This document shows positions 30,294 to 37,429 of a stretch of 37,429 bases of DNA, in pieces. Under the pieces are notes generated by a model, which was not told where the DNA came from, ran no database searches, and worked only from the letters and a program-made list of their open reading frames with translations. The stretch comes from Micromonospora chalcea (GTDB lineage: Bacteria > Actinomycetota > Actinomycetes > Mycobacteriales > Micromonosporaceae), in contig NZ_MAGP01000151.1 in assembly GCF_002926165.1 (NCBI RefSeq), forward strand, positions 1 to 37,429, in the 5' to 3' direction. A program made the translations under genes and the position numbers. How positions within the stretch are numbered: the first letter of the stretch is position 1; each line of letters begins with the position of its first letter.

Positions 30294-33230
30294 CTATCCC
30301 GGACGGCTGCGCAGGAAGATCGCGCTGGCCTGCACCCGCGTACGGACCTGCAGCTTGTCGAAGATGTGCGAGACGTGGACGCCGATGGTCCGCTCACTGA
30401 TGAACAGCCGCTGGCCGATCTCCCGGTTGGTCAGCCCCTCGGCGACCGCCGCGAGCACCTCCCGCTCCCGCGCGGTGAGCGTGGCCAGCTCGTCCACCGC
30501 GGGCCCGGCCGGCGCCGCCCGTGGCCGGGGCACCGGCGCGGGGCCGGGCGCGGCGTCCACGGTCACCCGGGCCCGCGAGGCGATGGTACGGATCTCCGCG
30601 GTCAGCGGCACCGCGCCGAGCGACTGGGCCATCTCGTACGCCTGGCGCAGCAGCTTGCCCGCGGTGGCCACCCGGCTGCGCCGTCCCAGCAGCGCCTCGG
30701 CCTGCCGCAACCGGGAGTACGCCGCCGGGTAGGGGTGGTTGCGCCGGTCCCACTCGAGCGCCGAACGCTCCCACAGCGCGGGGTCGCCACGGCCGTCGTC
30801 GAGCCGGCTCAGCTCGGCGTCGCAGAGCGCCAGGAACCCGTCGGCGACGTACCGCACCGGCGCGCCCGCCCGGGCGCTCTTGCGGGTCACCCGGTCGACC
30901 GCCTCGCGCAGCCGGCGTACCGCGTTCGGATCCGGCTCGATGGTGCGGCCGGCCGCGGCCTCCGCCTCCGCGCGCAGCCCGTGCCAGGCCAGCGTGGCCA
31001 GCACGATCACGTCGTCGGACCGGCTCTCGGTCAGGCCCCGCTGCACCGCCTGCCGGGCCAGGTCGTGCCGGCCCTGCCACATGGACAGGCCGGCGCGCAG
31101 GATGAGCATCGGCAGCACGTGCCGGGCGCCGCCGCCGGCCAGCATGGTGGCGACCGCCTCCAGGTCACGGTCGGACGCCTCGACGTCGCCGTACCCGACG
31201 GAGAGCCGGCACCGGGCCAGCAGCAGCTCGACCGCGTCGGCGCCGGAGGGGCGGTGCCGCAGCGCGGCGGCGACGACCTTCTCCGCCTCGGCCCACTGCC
31301 CCACCCGGAACAGCCCGTTCGTCGCCACCGCCAGCAGCCGGGTCTCCCAGGTGCGGCCCAGCCCCAGCTCGGCGACCCGCTCGGCGCCACGGCGGGCCAC
31401 CACCACACCCTCCTCGAGGATGTTCAGCGGCCCGGTCATCAGGTCGGCCAGGTGCAGGTACGCGCACGCCACGTCCTCCGGGCCGCCGGAGCGCTCGGCG
31501 GTGTCCAGAGCGCGGCGCATGACCGCCAGCCCGGCGGCCGGATCCTCCAGGAACGCCTCGCTGAACCCGAGCGCGGCGCTGGCCATCACCACCTCGGAGG
31601 TGGAGCCCGGCACGTCGGCGGCGAGCGCGAGCGCCTCCCGGGCCTGCTCACCGGCCTCGGCGTAGCGGCCCAGGTGCAGCAGCAGCTCGGCCAGCCGGGC
31701 CGCGGCCGTGCAGCGCTCGTGCGGCGTGCAGTCGGGCGAGGCCAGCACCCGCCGGTACTCCTCCTCGGCCGGCGCGGACCGGCCCGCCGCGGCCAGGTAG
31801 CGGGCGCGGCGGATGTGCAGCGCGCAGACCGGCGGCCCGGACTCCTCGGCGGCCAGCTCCTCCAGCAGGGTCAGGGCGCGGGCGTGTTCCCCGCTGTGGT
31901 GCGCGGCCTCGGCGGCGTGGCTGAGCAGCTCGGCCCGGTCCACCTCGACCGGCTCGGGCCGGCCGCCGTCGGGCAGCACCGCAGGCGGCTCGGTGGCGAG
32001 CGTCAGCGCGGCCGACCAGTGGCGGTGCGCCTCGGCGTACCCGTGCAGCCGCTCCGCCTCGCGGGCGGCGGCCATCGCGGCGGGCAGCGCCCGGGCCGGC
32101 TCACCGGCGTGCCGCCAGTGGTGGGCCAGCCGGGCCTGGTGCAGCTCGCCCGGGGCGGCGGTGAGCGCCTCGGCGAAGCGGCGGTGCAGCGCGGCCCGCT
32201 CGGCCGGCAGCAGCTCGCTCGCCAGCACCTCGGCGACCAGCCGGTGGCGCAGCCGGTAGCCGTCGTCAGCGCCGACCAGCAGGCGGTGCGCCACCGCCTC
32301 GCGGACCGCGTCGAGCAGCTCCTCCTCGGGCAGCCGGACCACCTGGGCCAGCAGCCAGTGCTCGACCGGTTCGACGCCCACTGCCACCGCGTGCACCACG
32401 GCGTGCGCGGGCTGCGGCAGCGCGTCGACCCGGTCCAGGAACACCTCGCGCACGGTGTCGGAGATGCCGTCGCGGCCGTCGCGCCGGTCGCGGGCCAGTT
32501 CCTCGGCCACGAACGGGTTGCCGCCGCTGCGCCGCCAGAGCTGGTCGGCGGCCTCCGGCGGCAGCGGCGCCCCGACCACGGCGGCGGCCAGCTCGTCGGT
32601 GGCGGCCCGGTCCAGCGGCAGCAGATCGACCACCTGCACCGAGCGCAGCCGGCGCAGTTCGGTGAGGACCCGGCGCAGCGGGTGCGCGCCGCGCAGCGAC
32701 TCGGCCCGGATCGCGGCCAGCACGGAGAGCTGCAGGTCGCCCAGACCGGCGAGCAGGTAGAGCAGGAGCTGCCGGGTGCTGCGGTCGACCCACTGCAGAT
32801 CGTCGAGGACGAGCACCAGCGGCCGCCCGCCGGCCACCAGGTGCAGGCCCTGGGCGACGCGCTCCAGCAGCGCCCCGGCGCCGTCCGGGCCGGGCGTCTC
32901 CTCGTCGAAGACCTGCAACAGCCCGCGGATCGCCGACGCGGTACGCGCCTCGCCCTGCTCGGCGTCGAGCCGGCGCAACGCCTGGCGTACCGGGTGCAGC
33001 GGCGAGGCGTCGCCGATGTCCAGGCAGGCGCCGGTCAGCACCAGGGCCCCGGCCTGCCGCAGCTGGTCACCGACCTCGCTCAGCAGGCGGGTCTTGCCCA
33101 CTCCGCTCTCACCGGTGAGGAACACCGCCCCGGTCTGCCCGGGCCGCAGGTCGTCGTAGAGCGCCGACCGCAGCGTCGCCATGGTGCCGGTGCGGCCGAC
33201 GAGCGGTGCGGTGTCCACTTCGCTGGCCAT
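30294..33230 (-). CDS. large ATP-binding LuxR-family regulator (LAL)
   Basis: This 978-residue protein has the typical LAL layout: an N-terminal AAA/STAND ATPase with Walker A GESGVGKT at 40-47 and a Walker B-like VLVLDDLQW at about 150, a long TPR-like middle (about 350-850) and a C-terminal LuxR helix-turn-helix at about 913-978 (LTAREREVLAAVAEGLTNREIGQRLF, then SERTIGVHVSHIFDKL). It should activate transcription in response to a ligand sensed by the TPR region. It is divergent from the cyclase gene at 33420, and 19-bp elements near it are candidate targets. The ATG at 33230 is chosen since the upstream extension has no homologous content. It could in principle affect the polyketide cluster but is 10 kb away. 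Confidence 0.88.
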   Translation of the reverse strand: MASEVDTAPLVGRTGTMATLRSALYDDLRPGQTGAVFLTGESGVGKTRLLSEVGDQLRQAGALVLTGACLDIGDASPLHPVRQALRRLDAEQGEARTASAIRGLLQVFDEETPGPDGAGALLERVAQGLHLVAGGRPLVLVLDDLQWVDRSTRQLLLYLLAGLGDLQLSVLAAIRAESLRGAHPLRRVLTELRRLRSVQVVDLLPLDRAATDELAAAVVGAPLPPEAADQLWRRSGGNPFVAEELARDRRDGRDGISDTVREVFLDRVDALPQPAHAVVHAVAVGVEPVEHWLLAQVVRLPEEELLDAVREAVAHRLLVGADDGYRLRHRLVAEVLASELLPAERAALHRRFAEALTAAPGELHQARLAHHWRHAGEPARALPAAMAAAREAERLHGYAEAHRHWSAALTLATEPPAVLPDGGRPEPVEVDRAELLSHAAEAAHHSGEHARALTLLEELAAEESGPPVCALHIRRARYLAAAGRSAPAEEEYRRVLASPDCTPHERCTAAARLAELLLHLGRYAEAGEQAREALALAADVPGSTSEVVMASAALGFSEAFLEDPAAGLAVMRRALDTAERSGGPEDVACAYLHLADLMTGPLNILEEGVVVARRGAERVAELGLGRTWETRLLAVATNGLFRVGQWAEAEKVVAAALRHRPSGADAVELLLARCRLSVGYGDVEASDRDLEAVATMLAGGGARHVLPMLILRAGLSMWQGRHDLARQAVQRGLTESRSDDVIVLATLAWHGLRAEAEAAAGRTIEPDPNAVRRLREAVDRVTRKSARAGAPVRYVADGFLALCDAELSRLDDGRGDPALWERSALEWDRRNHPYPAAYSRLRQAEALLGRRSRVATAGKLLRQAYEMAQSLGAVPLTAEIRTIASRARVTVDAAPGPAPVPRPRAAPAGPAVDELATLTAREREVLAAVAEGLTNREIGQRLFISERTIGVHVSHIFDKLQVRTRVQASAIFLRSRPG

Positions 33231-33332
33231 GGGACGCAGCCTAGTCACAGGGCCCCGCACCGTTCTACGGCCTCGGGGTCGGACTCGTACTCCTCGCGTC
33301 GACTACACGACTAATGGTTGCGGGTGGCCGAC

Positions 33333-33351
33333 ATACGTCGTCCTACCGATC
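33333..33351 (+). promoter_or_regulatory. shared 19-bp element upstream of the cyclase gene
   Basis: It reads ATACGTCGTCCTACCGATC and differs by one base from the copy before the DUF5995 gene. It lies 69 bases upstream of the cyclase start. A ten-base fragment, CGTTCTACGG at 33261-33270, resembles part of it and sits closer to the LAL start. Confidence 0.6.
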
Positions 33352-33419
33352 CCCCGAGAACCCGGTGGTGAAAGTCTTCGGAGGTCGTCAGGCACCGGAC
33401 CAGGGAAAGGGTGGGTGCG

Positions 33420-35588
33420 ATGTTGATCACCACGCCCGTGGGGAGTCGGGAAGCCGTCGTCGCGGCCTGCCCGCCGGTGCCGGAGGAACGCCGCACGGTG
33501 ACCGTCCTCTTCGTCGACATCGTCGGCTCGACCCGCCTGGTCGAGCGGCTCGACCCGGAGGACCTGCGGGCCTTGCAACGCGCCTACTTCGGCACCGTCG
33601 CGTCGGTGCTGCGCCGCTGGCGGGGCGTGGTGGAGAAGTACGTCGGCGACGCGGTGATGGCGCTGTTCGGCGCGTCCGCTTCGGACGGCTTCGACGCGTA
33701 CCGGGCGGTGCGGGCCGGGCTGGACATCCAGGCCGCGCTGGACCGGCGGCGGCCGGGCGGCGTCCGGCTGCGCGTGCGGGTCGGCGTGGCGACCGGCGAG
33801 GTGCTGCTCGACCTGGCCGGCGCCCGCGACGGCGGCCACGGCGCGGCGAGCGGCGCGGTCATCACCACCGCGGCCCGGCTCCAGGAGCACGCGCCGCCCG
33901 GTGGCGTGGTGGTCTGCCCGGTCACCCGCGACGCGGTGGCCGGCCTGGTCGAGCAGCGTCCACTGGCCACCATGACGCTCGCCGGCAAGTCGCTGCCGCT
34001 GGACGTGTGGCGGGTGACCGGGACCGCCGGGCGCCGGCCGGCGCGGCATCGCGCCCCGCTGGTCGGGCGACGGCGTGAGCTGGCCACCGCGGCCGAGGAG
34101 GTGACCGCCGCGCTCCGGCAGCGGCGTCCCCGGTGGATCTCGCTGGTCGGGCCGCCCGGCAGCGGCCGCAGCCGGCTGCTGCACGAGGTGATCCGCGCGG
34201 TGTCCCAGGTGGACGGTGTCCCGGTACTCCGGCGGGTGGCGTACTGCCCGCCGTACCCGGCCGGCGAGCTGGCGCCCCTGGCCGACCTGCTCCGCACCCG
34301 GGCCGAGGCGCCGCGCCCACTGCCGGGCGTGGCCGTCACCGACGGTCCGGGCGGCGGGGCGCTGGCCGCGTTCCTGGCCGCGCCGCACGACGACACCGCG
34401 GCGGCGCGGGCCGTGGTGGCCTGCCGGGAGGCGCTGCTCGGCCTGGCCGCCGACGCGCCCGTGGTGGTGGCCGTCGACGACCTGGACCGGGCCGCACCGG
34501 CGCTGCGCCGGTTCCTGCGCCAGCTCCACGTCGCGGCGAGCGACCGCGGGCTGCCGCTCGCGGTGGTCACCACGTACGGCTCCGGGTCGGCCGACCCGCT
34601 GCCCGCCCCGGGGACCCGGCGGATCCCGCTGCGCCCGCTGAGTCCGCTGGAGACCGGACGGCTGCTGCGGCACCTGCTCGGCCACACCGGCCGGCCGGCC
34701 GCGCTCGCCGCGCGGCTGCTCCCCCTGGCCGGCGGCAACCCGGCCGTCGCGACCGCGTACGCCCTGACCGACCCGGCGGACGAGCCGGCCGGCGTGCCCT
34801 CGGCCGCGCGGCGGCTGGTGGACGCCCGGCTGGACCGGCTGGACGGCACGCACCGGGCGGTGCTGATGGCCGCCGCCGCCCGCGGCGGCCCGGTCGCCGC
34901 CGCGACGGTGGAGGCGATGCTCGGCTGGCCCGCCGGCCGGGCCACGCCGGCGCTGCGCGCCCTGGCCGCGGCCGGACTGCTGCGGCCCGTCGCGCCGGGC
35001 GGGTGGACGGTCGAGCCGCTGGTGGCGCGGGTGGCCGCGCACCGGCTCTCCCGGGCCGTGCGAGCGGATTTCGCCCGCCGTCTTCGCGCCGCGTCCGGAG
35101 TCGGCGACATCGGCGCAATGGCGGACGGCGAGCGCGTCGCCGCCCGGGCCGGTGTCCGGACCGTCGGCGCGGCCGTACCGCCGGGGGTGGCCGGTGGCGG
35201 ACGCGCCGCCGCCCGGACGGCCGGAGTGGGCGCGGGTCGGCATCCGGCCCGCGTCCCGGAGGACACCGCTGCCGGCTTCGCGCCGGGAGCGGGAACCGGT
35301 GTCCCCGCACGGGACCCCGACGAGCGGGAACTCTGCCCGCTCGGGGCGGGACGGTCGCGCCGGTCGGGTGGAGGGGCCCGACCGGCGCCCGGCCCGCCGG
35401 ATCGGAGCGGCGTGCTCCGGGCGGTGCCCGGGCCGTCCTGGGCCGGACCGGCGACGGCCGGCGATCTCGCGGCGTGGCCCGGGTGGCGGACCGTCCCGTT
35501 ACCCGGAGCCGCGGCGCGGCCTGAGAGGGCGGGCCACGCGCGGCGAAGAGCCGAGCCCGGCGGGTACGCGACTGGGCTCGCCGCATGA
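33420..35588 (+). CDS. degenerate class III nucleotide cyclase/AAA ATPase protein
   Basis: From the ATG at 33420 this is 722 residues. A class III cyclase domain spans about 25-200 with both metal aspartates, D33 (LFVDIVGST) and D77 (KYVGDAVMALFG), and the purine-selecting K73. The transition-state Asn of the VNxAAR motif is T149 (ITTAARLQ), with R153 kept. An ATPase domain follows (about 212-530), but its Walker A is GPPGSGRS (244-251) with Arg in place of the catalytic Lys; a Walker B-like VVVAVDDLD lies near 355. The C-terminal ~160 residues are Gly/Ala/Arg/Pro-rich and unlike the TPR domain usual in this family, so the protein looks truncated or frameshifted near 35100. It may be a regulator with little or no catalytic activity. 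Confidence 0.75.
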   Translation: MLITTPVGSREAVVAACPPVPEERRTVTVLFVDIVGSTRLVERLDPEDLRALQRAYFGTVASVLRRWRGVVEKYVGDAVMALFGASASDGFDAYRAVRAGLDIQAALDRRRPGGVRLRVRVGVATGEVLLDLAGARDGGHGAASGAVITTAARLQEHAPPGGVVVCPVTRDAVAGLVEQRPLATMTLAGKSLPLDVWRVTGTAGRRPARHRAPLVGRRRELATAAEEVTAALRQRRPRWISLVGPPGSGRSRLLHEVIRAVSQVDGVPVLRRVAYCPPYPAGELAPLADLLRTRAEAPRPLPGVAVTDGPGGGALAAFLAAPHDDTAAARAVVACREALLGLAADAPVVVAVDDLDRAAPALRRFLRQLHVAASDRGLPLAVVTTYGSGSADPLPAPGTRRIPLRPLSPLETGRLLRHLLGHTGRPAALAARLLPLAGGNPAVATAYALTDPADEPAGVPSAARRLVDARLDRLDGTHRAVLMAAAARGGPVAAATVEAMLGWPAGRATPALRALAAAGLLRPVAPGGWTVEPLVARVAAHRLSRAVRADFARRLRAASGVGDIGAMADGERVAARAGVRTVGAAVPPGVAGGGRAAARTAGVGAGRHPARVPEDTAAGFAPGAGTGVPARDPDERELCPLGAGRSRRSGGGARPAPGPPDRSGVLRAVPGPSWAGPATAGDLAAWPGWRTVPLPGAAARPERAGHARRRAEPGGYATGLAA

Positions 35589-35655
35589 CGGCGACGTCCG
35601 GGTCGGAGCGGGCACGGGGCCACTCCGGCCCGGGCGGCTCGTCGGGCGGTGGCCG

Positions 35656-36063
35656 TCAGCCGCGGGCGATGGTGCGGCTTCGTCCCCGGAACTCCGCCAC
35701 CACCTCGTCGCCGCGCCGCACCGTGACGTCGTAGATGCCGCTGCGGCCCTGCCGGACCCGCTCGGTGGCGTACGCCTCCAGCACGTCGCCCTCGCGTACC
35801 GGTCGCAGGAAGCTGATCTCGCCGCCGGCCGCGACGGTGGCCGGGCCGTGGCTGTTGCAGGCGAGCGCGAACGCGGTGTCGGCGAGCAGGAACACGAAGC
35901 CGCCGTGCCCGATCGCGTGCCCGTTGAGCATCGCCGGGGTGACCCGCATCCGGGCCACGGCCGCGCCGTCGCCGGCCGAGACGAGTTCGATGCCGAGCCC
36001 CTTGGACGCCACGTCGGCGTCGAACATGTCGTGCGCCGCGGTGCGGCCGCCGTCGTCCGCCAT
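35656..36063 (-). CDS. paaI: PaaI-type hotdog thioesterase
   Basis: This 135-residue single hotdog-fold protein has the PaaI signature with N47, H53 in GHGGF and D62 in FLLADTAFALACN, equivalent to residues known in E. coli PaaI. It hydrolyses ring-hydroxylated or epoxidised phenylacetyl-CoA and similar thioesters, protecting CoA pools. It follows the phenylacetate-CoA ligase gene by one base, in a common pairing. It is oriented toward the cyclase gene, with a 67-base gap between the stop codons. Confidence 0.87.
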   Translation of the reverse strand: MADDGGRTAAHDMFDADVASKGLGIELVSAGDGAAVARMRVTPAMLNGHAIGHGGFVFLLADTAFALACNSHGPATVAAGGEISFLRPVREGDVLEAYATERVRQGRSGIYDVTVRRGDEVVAEFRGRSRTIARG

Positions 36064-36064
36064 G

Positions 36065-37372
36065 TCAGCGCTCCCGCCGCTGGTCGACGATGCGGCGCAT
36101 CTTGCCCATCGACCGTTCCACCCCGTCCGGTTCGATCACCCGCACCGCGACGGAGACGCCGATGGTGTTCTTGAACTGCTCGGCCAGGGCCGCGCCGGCC
36201 CGTTCGGCCTCGTCGGCGGCGGCGTCCGCGCGCCGCTCCACGTGGACGGCGAGCGTGTCCATCCGCCCCCGCCGGTCGAGCACGCACTGGAAGTGCGGCG
36301 ACAGGGCCGGGGTACGCAGGATCAGCTCCTCGATCTGCGTCGGGAAGACGTTCACCCCCCGGACGATCATCATGTCGTCGGTCCGTCCGGTGATCTTCTC
36401 GATCCGCCGCATCGGGCGGGCTGTGCCGGGCAGCAGCCGGGTCAGGTCCCGGGTGCGGTAGCGGACCACCGGCATGGCCTCCTTGGTCAGCGAGGTCAGC
36501 ACCAGCTCGCCCCGCTGTCCGTCGGGCAGCACCTCCCCGGTCACCGGGTCGATGATCTCCGGGTAGAAGTGGTCCTCCCACAGGTGCAGGCCGTCCTTGG
36601 TCTCCACGCACTCGACCGCCACCCCCGGGCCCATCACCTCGGACAGGCCGTAGATGTCCAGCGCGTGCATGTCCAGGCGCTGCTCCAGCTCACGGCGCAT
36701 GTCCTCGGTCCACGGCTCGGCGCCGAAGACGCCCACCCGCAGCGAGGTGGCGCGCGGGTCGACGCCCTGGCGTTCCATCTCGTCCACGATGGCGAGCATG
36801 TAGCTCGGGGTCACCATGATGACCTCCGGTTCCAGGTCGCGGATCAGCATGACCTGGCGCTCGGTCATGCCACCGGAGGCCGGGACGACGGTGCAGCCCA
36901 GCTCCTCGGCGCCGTAGTGCGCGCCGAGGCCGCCGGTGAACAGCCCGTAGCCGTACGCGACGTGCACCCGGTCACCGCGGCGGCCACCGGCGGCCCGGAT
37001 CGAGCGGGCCATCAGCTTCGCCCAGGTGTCCAGGTCGGCGGGGGTGTAGCCGACCACAGTCGGGCGTCCGGTGGTGCCGGAGGACGCGTGCAGCCGGGCG
37101 ATCCGCTCGCGGGGCACCGCGAACATGCCGAACGGGTAGTTCTCCCGCAGCTCCGCCTTCGTGGTGAACGGGAAGCGGGCCAGGTCGGTCAACTCGCGCA
37201 GGTCGCCCGGGTGCGCGCCGGCGTCGTCGAACGCGCGGCGGTAGTGCGGCACGTTGTCGTACGCGTGCCGCAGCGAGTGGCGCAGCCGGTCCAGCTGCAG
37301 GGCGCGCAGCTCGTCGACGCCGATCCGCTCGACGGGATCCAGCTCGTCCGGACGAGGGGTGCGGTCCTGCAC
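36065..37372 (-). CDS. paaK: phenylacetate-CoA ligase
   Basis: This 435-residue protein is the ATP-dependent ligase that converts phenylacetate to phenylacetyl-CoA. It shows the family loop ASSGTTGRPTVVGYT near residue 95, AYGYGLFTGGLGAHYG, the GLSEVMGPG segment and the C-terminal MGKMRRI motif. The start is the GTG at 37372, since AGGAGG stands just upstream and the length is that of the family; a longer reading would run to the window edge and is not needed. It is the entry enzyme to the phenylacetate route, with PaaI encoded directly after it. The monooxygenase genes (paaABCDE) are not in the window. A role in supplying aryl-CoA to the polyketide cluster is unlikely at this distance. Confidence 0.9.
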   Translation of the reverse strand: MQDRTPRPDELDPVERIGVDELRALQLDRLRHSLRHAYDNVPHYRRAFDDAGAHPGDLRELTDLARFPFTTKAELRENYPFGMFAVPRERIARLHASSGTTGRPTVVGYTPADLDTWAKLMARSIRAAGGRRGDRVHVAYGYGLFTGGLGAHYGAEELGCTVVPASGGMTERQVMLIRDLEPEVIMVTPSYMLAIVDEMERQGVDPRATSLRVGVFGAEPWTEDMRRELEQRLDMHALDIYGLSEVMGPGVAVECVETKDGLHLWEDHFYPEIIDPVTGEVLPDGQRGELVLTSLTKEAMPVVRYRTRDLTRLLPGTARPMRRIEKITGRTDDMMIVRGVNVFPTQIEELILRTPALSPHFQCVLDRRGRMDTLAVHVERRADAAADEAERAGAALAEQFKNTIGVSVAVRVIEPDGVERSMGKMRRIVDQRRER

Positions 37373-37429
37373 GGCTTCCTCCTGGCGCGACGGGCCCCGG
37401 GCGCGGCCGCGCCGGGCGCTGCCGCCCAC

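Noticed and set aside
35656..37372. PaaK and PaaI as starter-unit genes of the polyketide cluster
   Set aside because: They are about 14 kb away past unrelated genes and form the common phenylacetate pair, so a dedicated role in the cluster is not supported.
36065..37429. PaaK gene truncated by the right window edge
   Set aside because: A GTG at 37372 with AGGAGG upstream gives a full family-length protein; the extra upstream residues are unlike the family.

Overview
The window is very GC-rich (about 73% by eye) and carries a SARP regulator, an LLM-class F420 enzyme, an LtrA-family membrane protein and a DUF5995 protein. This fits an actinomycete, most likely a Micromonospora or close relative; the genus is an inference. 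The first 23 bases are a pure G run, so the left side looks like a contig end.

Region 1 (39-20880, all minus strand, plus 21292-22521 on the plus strand) is a type II polyketide biosynthetic cluster in two head-to-tail blocks. The right-hand block is transcribed first: a TcmI-type cyclase, a fused acetyl-CoA carboxylase carboxyltransferase (AccD-AccA), BCCP, biotin carboxylase, an ACP fused to a TcmN/WhiE-type aromatase/cyclase, a cupin, KS-alpha and the chain length factor. It should make malonyl-CoA and build and fold an unreduced polyketide; there is no ketoreductase. After a 264-base gap with palindromes comes the left-hand block: an acyl-AMP ligase, two stand-alone carrier proteins, a KS with an unusual Cys-Asn-His triad, a half-length KS-like protein, a second AMP ligase, a KS with a normal triad, a 4-hydroxymandelate synthase-type enzyme, a PhyH dioxygenase, a DUF3050 heme-oxygenase-like protein, both halves of a 2-oxoacid dehydrogenase E1 and a circularly permuted ATP-grasp protein. 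This looks like a pathway that makes an aromatic acyl or aryl 2-oxoacid unit from 4-hydroxyphenylpyruvate and loads, extends or attaches it. The combination is the most unusual thing in the window. I cannot name the product.

The divergent control region (20881-21291) separates the block from the SARP gene. It holds two mirrored pairs of a GTTGACG-type heptamer, each pair with an 11-bp period, as SARPs usually recognise. Downstream of the SARP gene is a second TcmI-type cyclase.

Region 2 (22765-30181) is ordinary chromosome: a repeat-rich membrane helix-hairpin-helix protein, LtrA, a tiny membrane protein, an F420-type oxidoreductase, an APC-family permease, a conserved hypothetical and a DUF5995 protein. 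Several genes are followed by clear hairpins.

Region 3 (30294-35588) has a large LuxR-family ATPase regulator (LAL) divergent from a degenerate nucleotide cyclase/ATPase. A near-identical 19-bp element lies upstream of both the cyclase gene and the DUF5995 gene. Region 4 (35656-37372) is a phenylacetate pair, PaaK and PaaI. No tRNA, rRNA, CRISPR array, transposase or integrase was seen.
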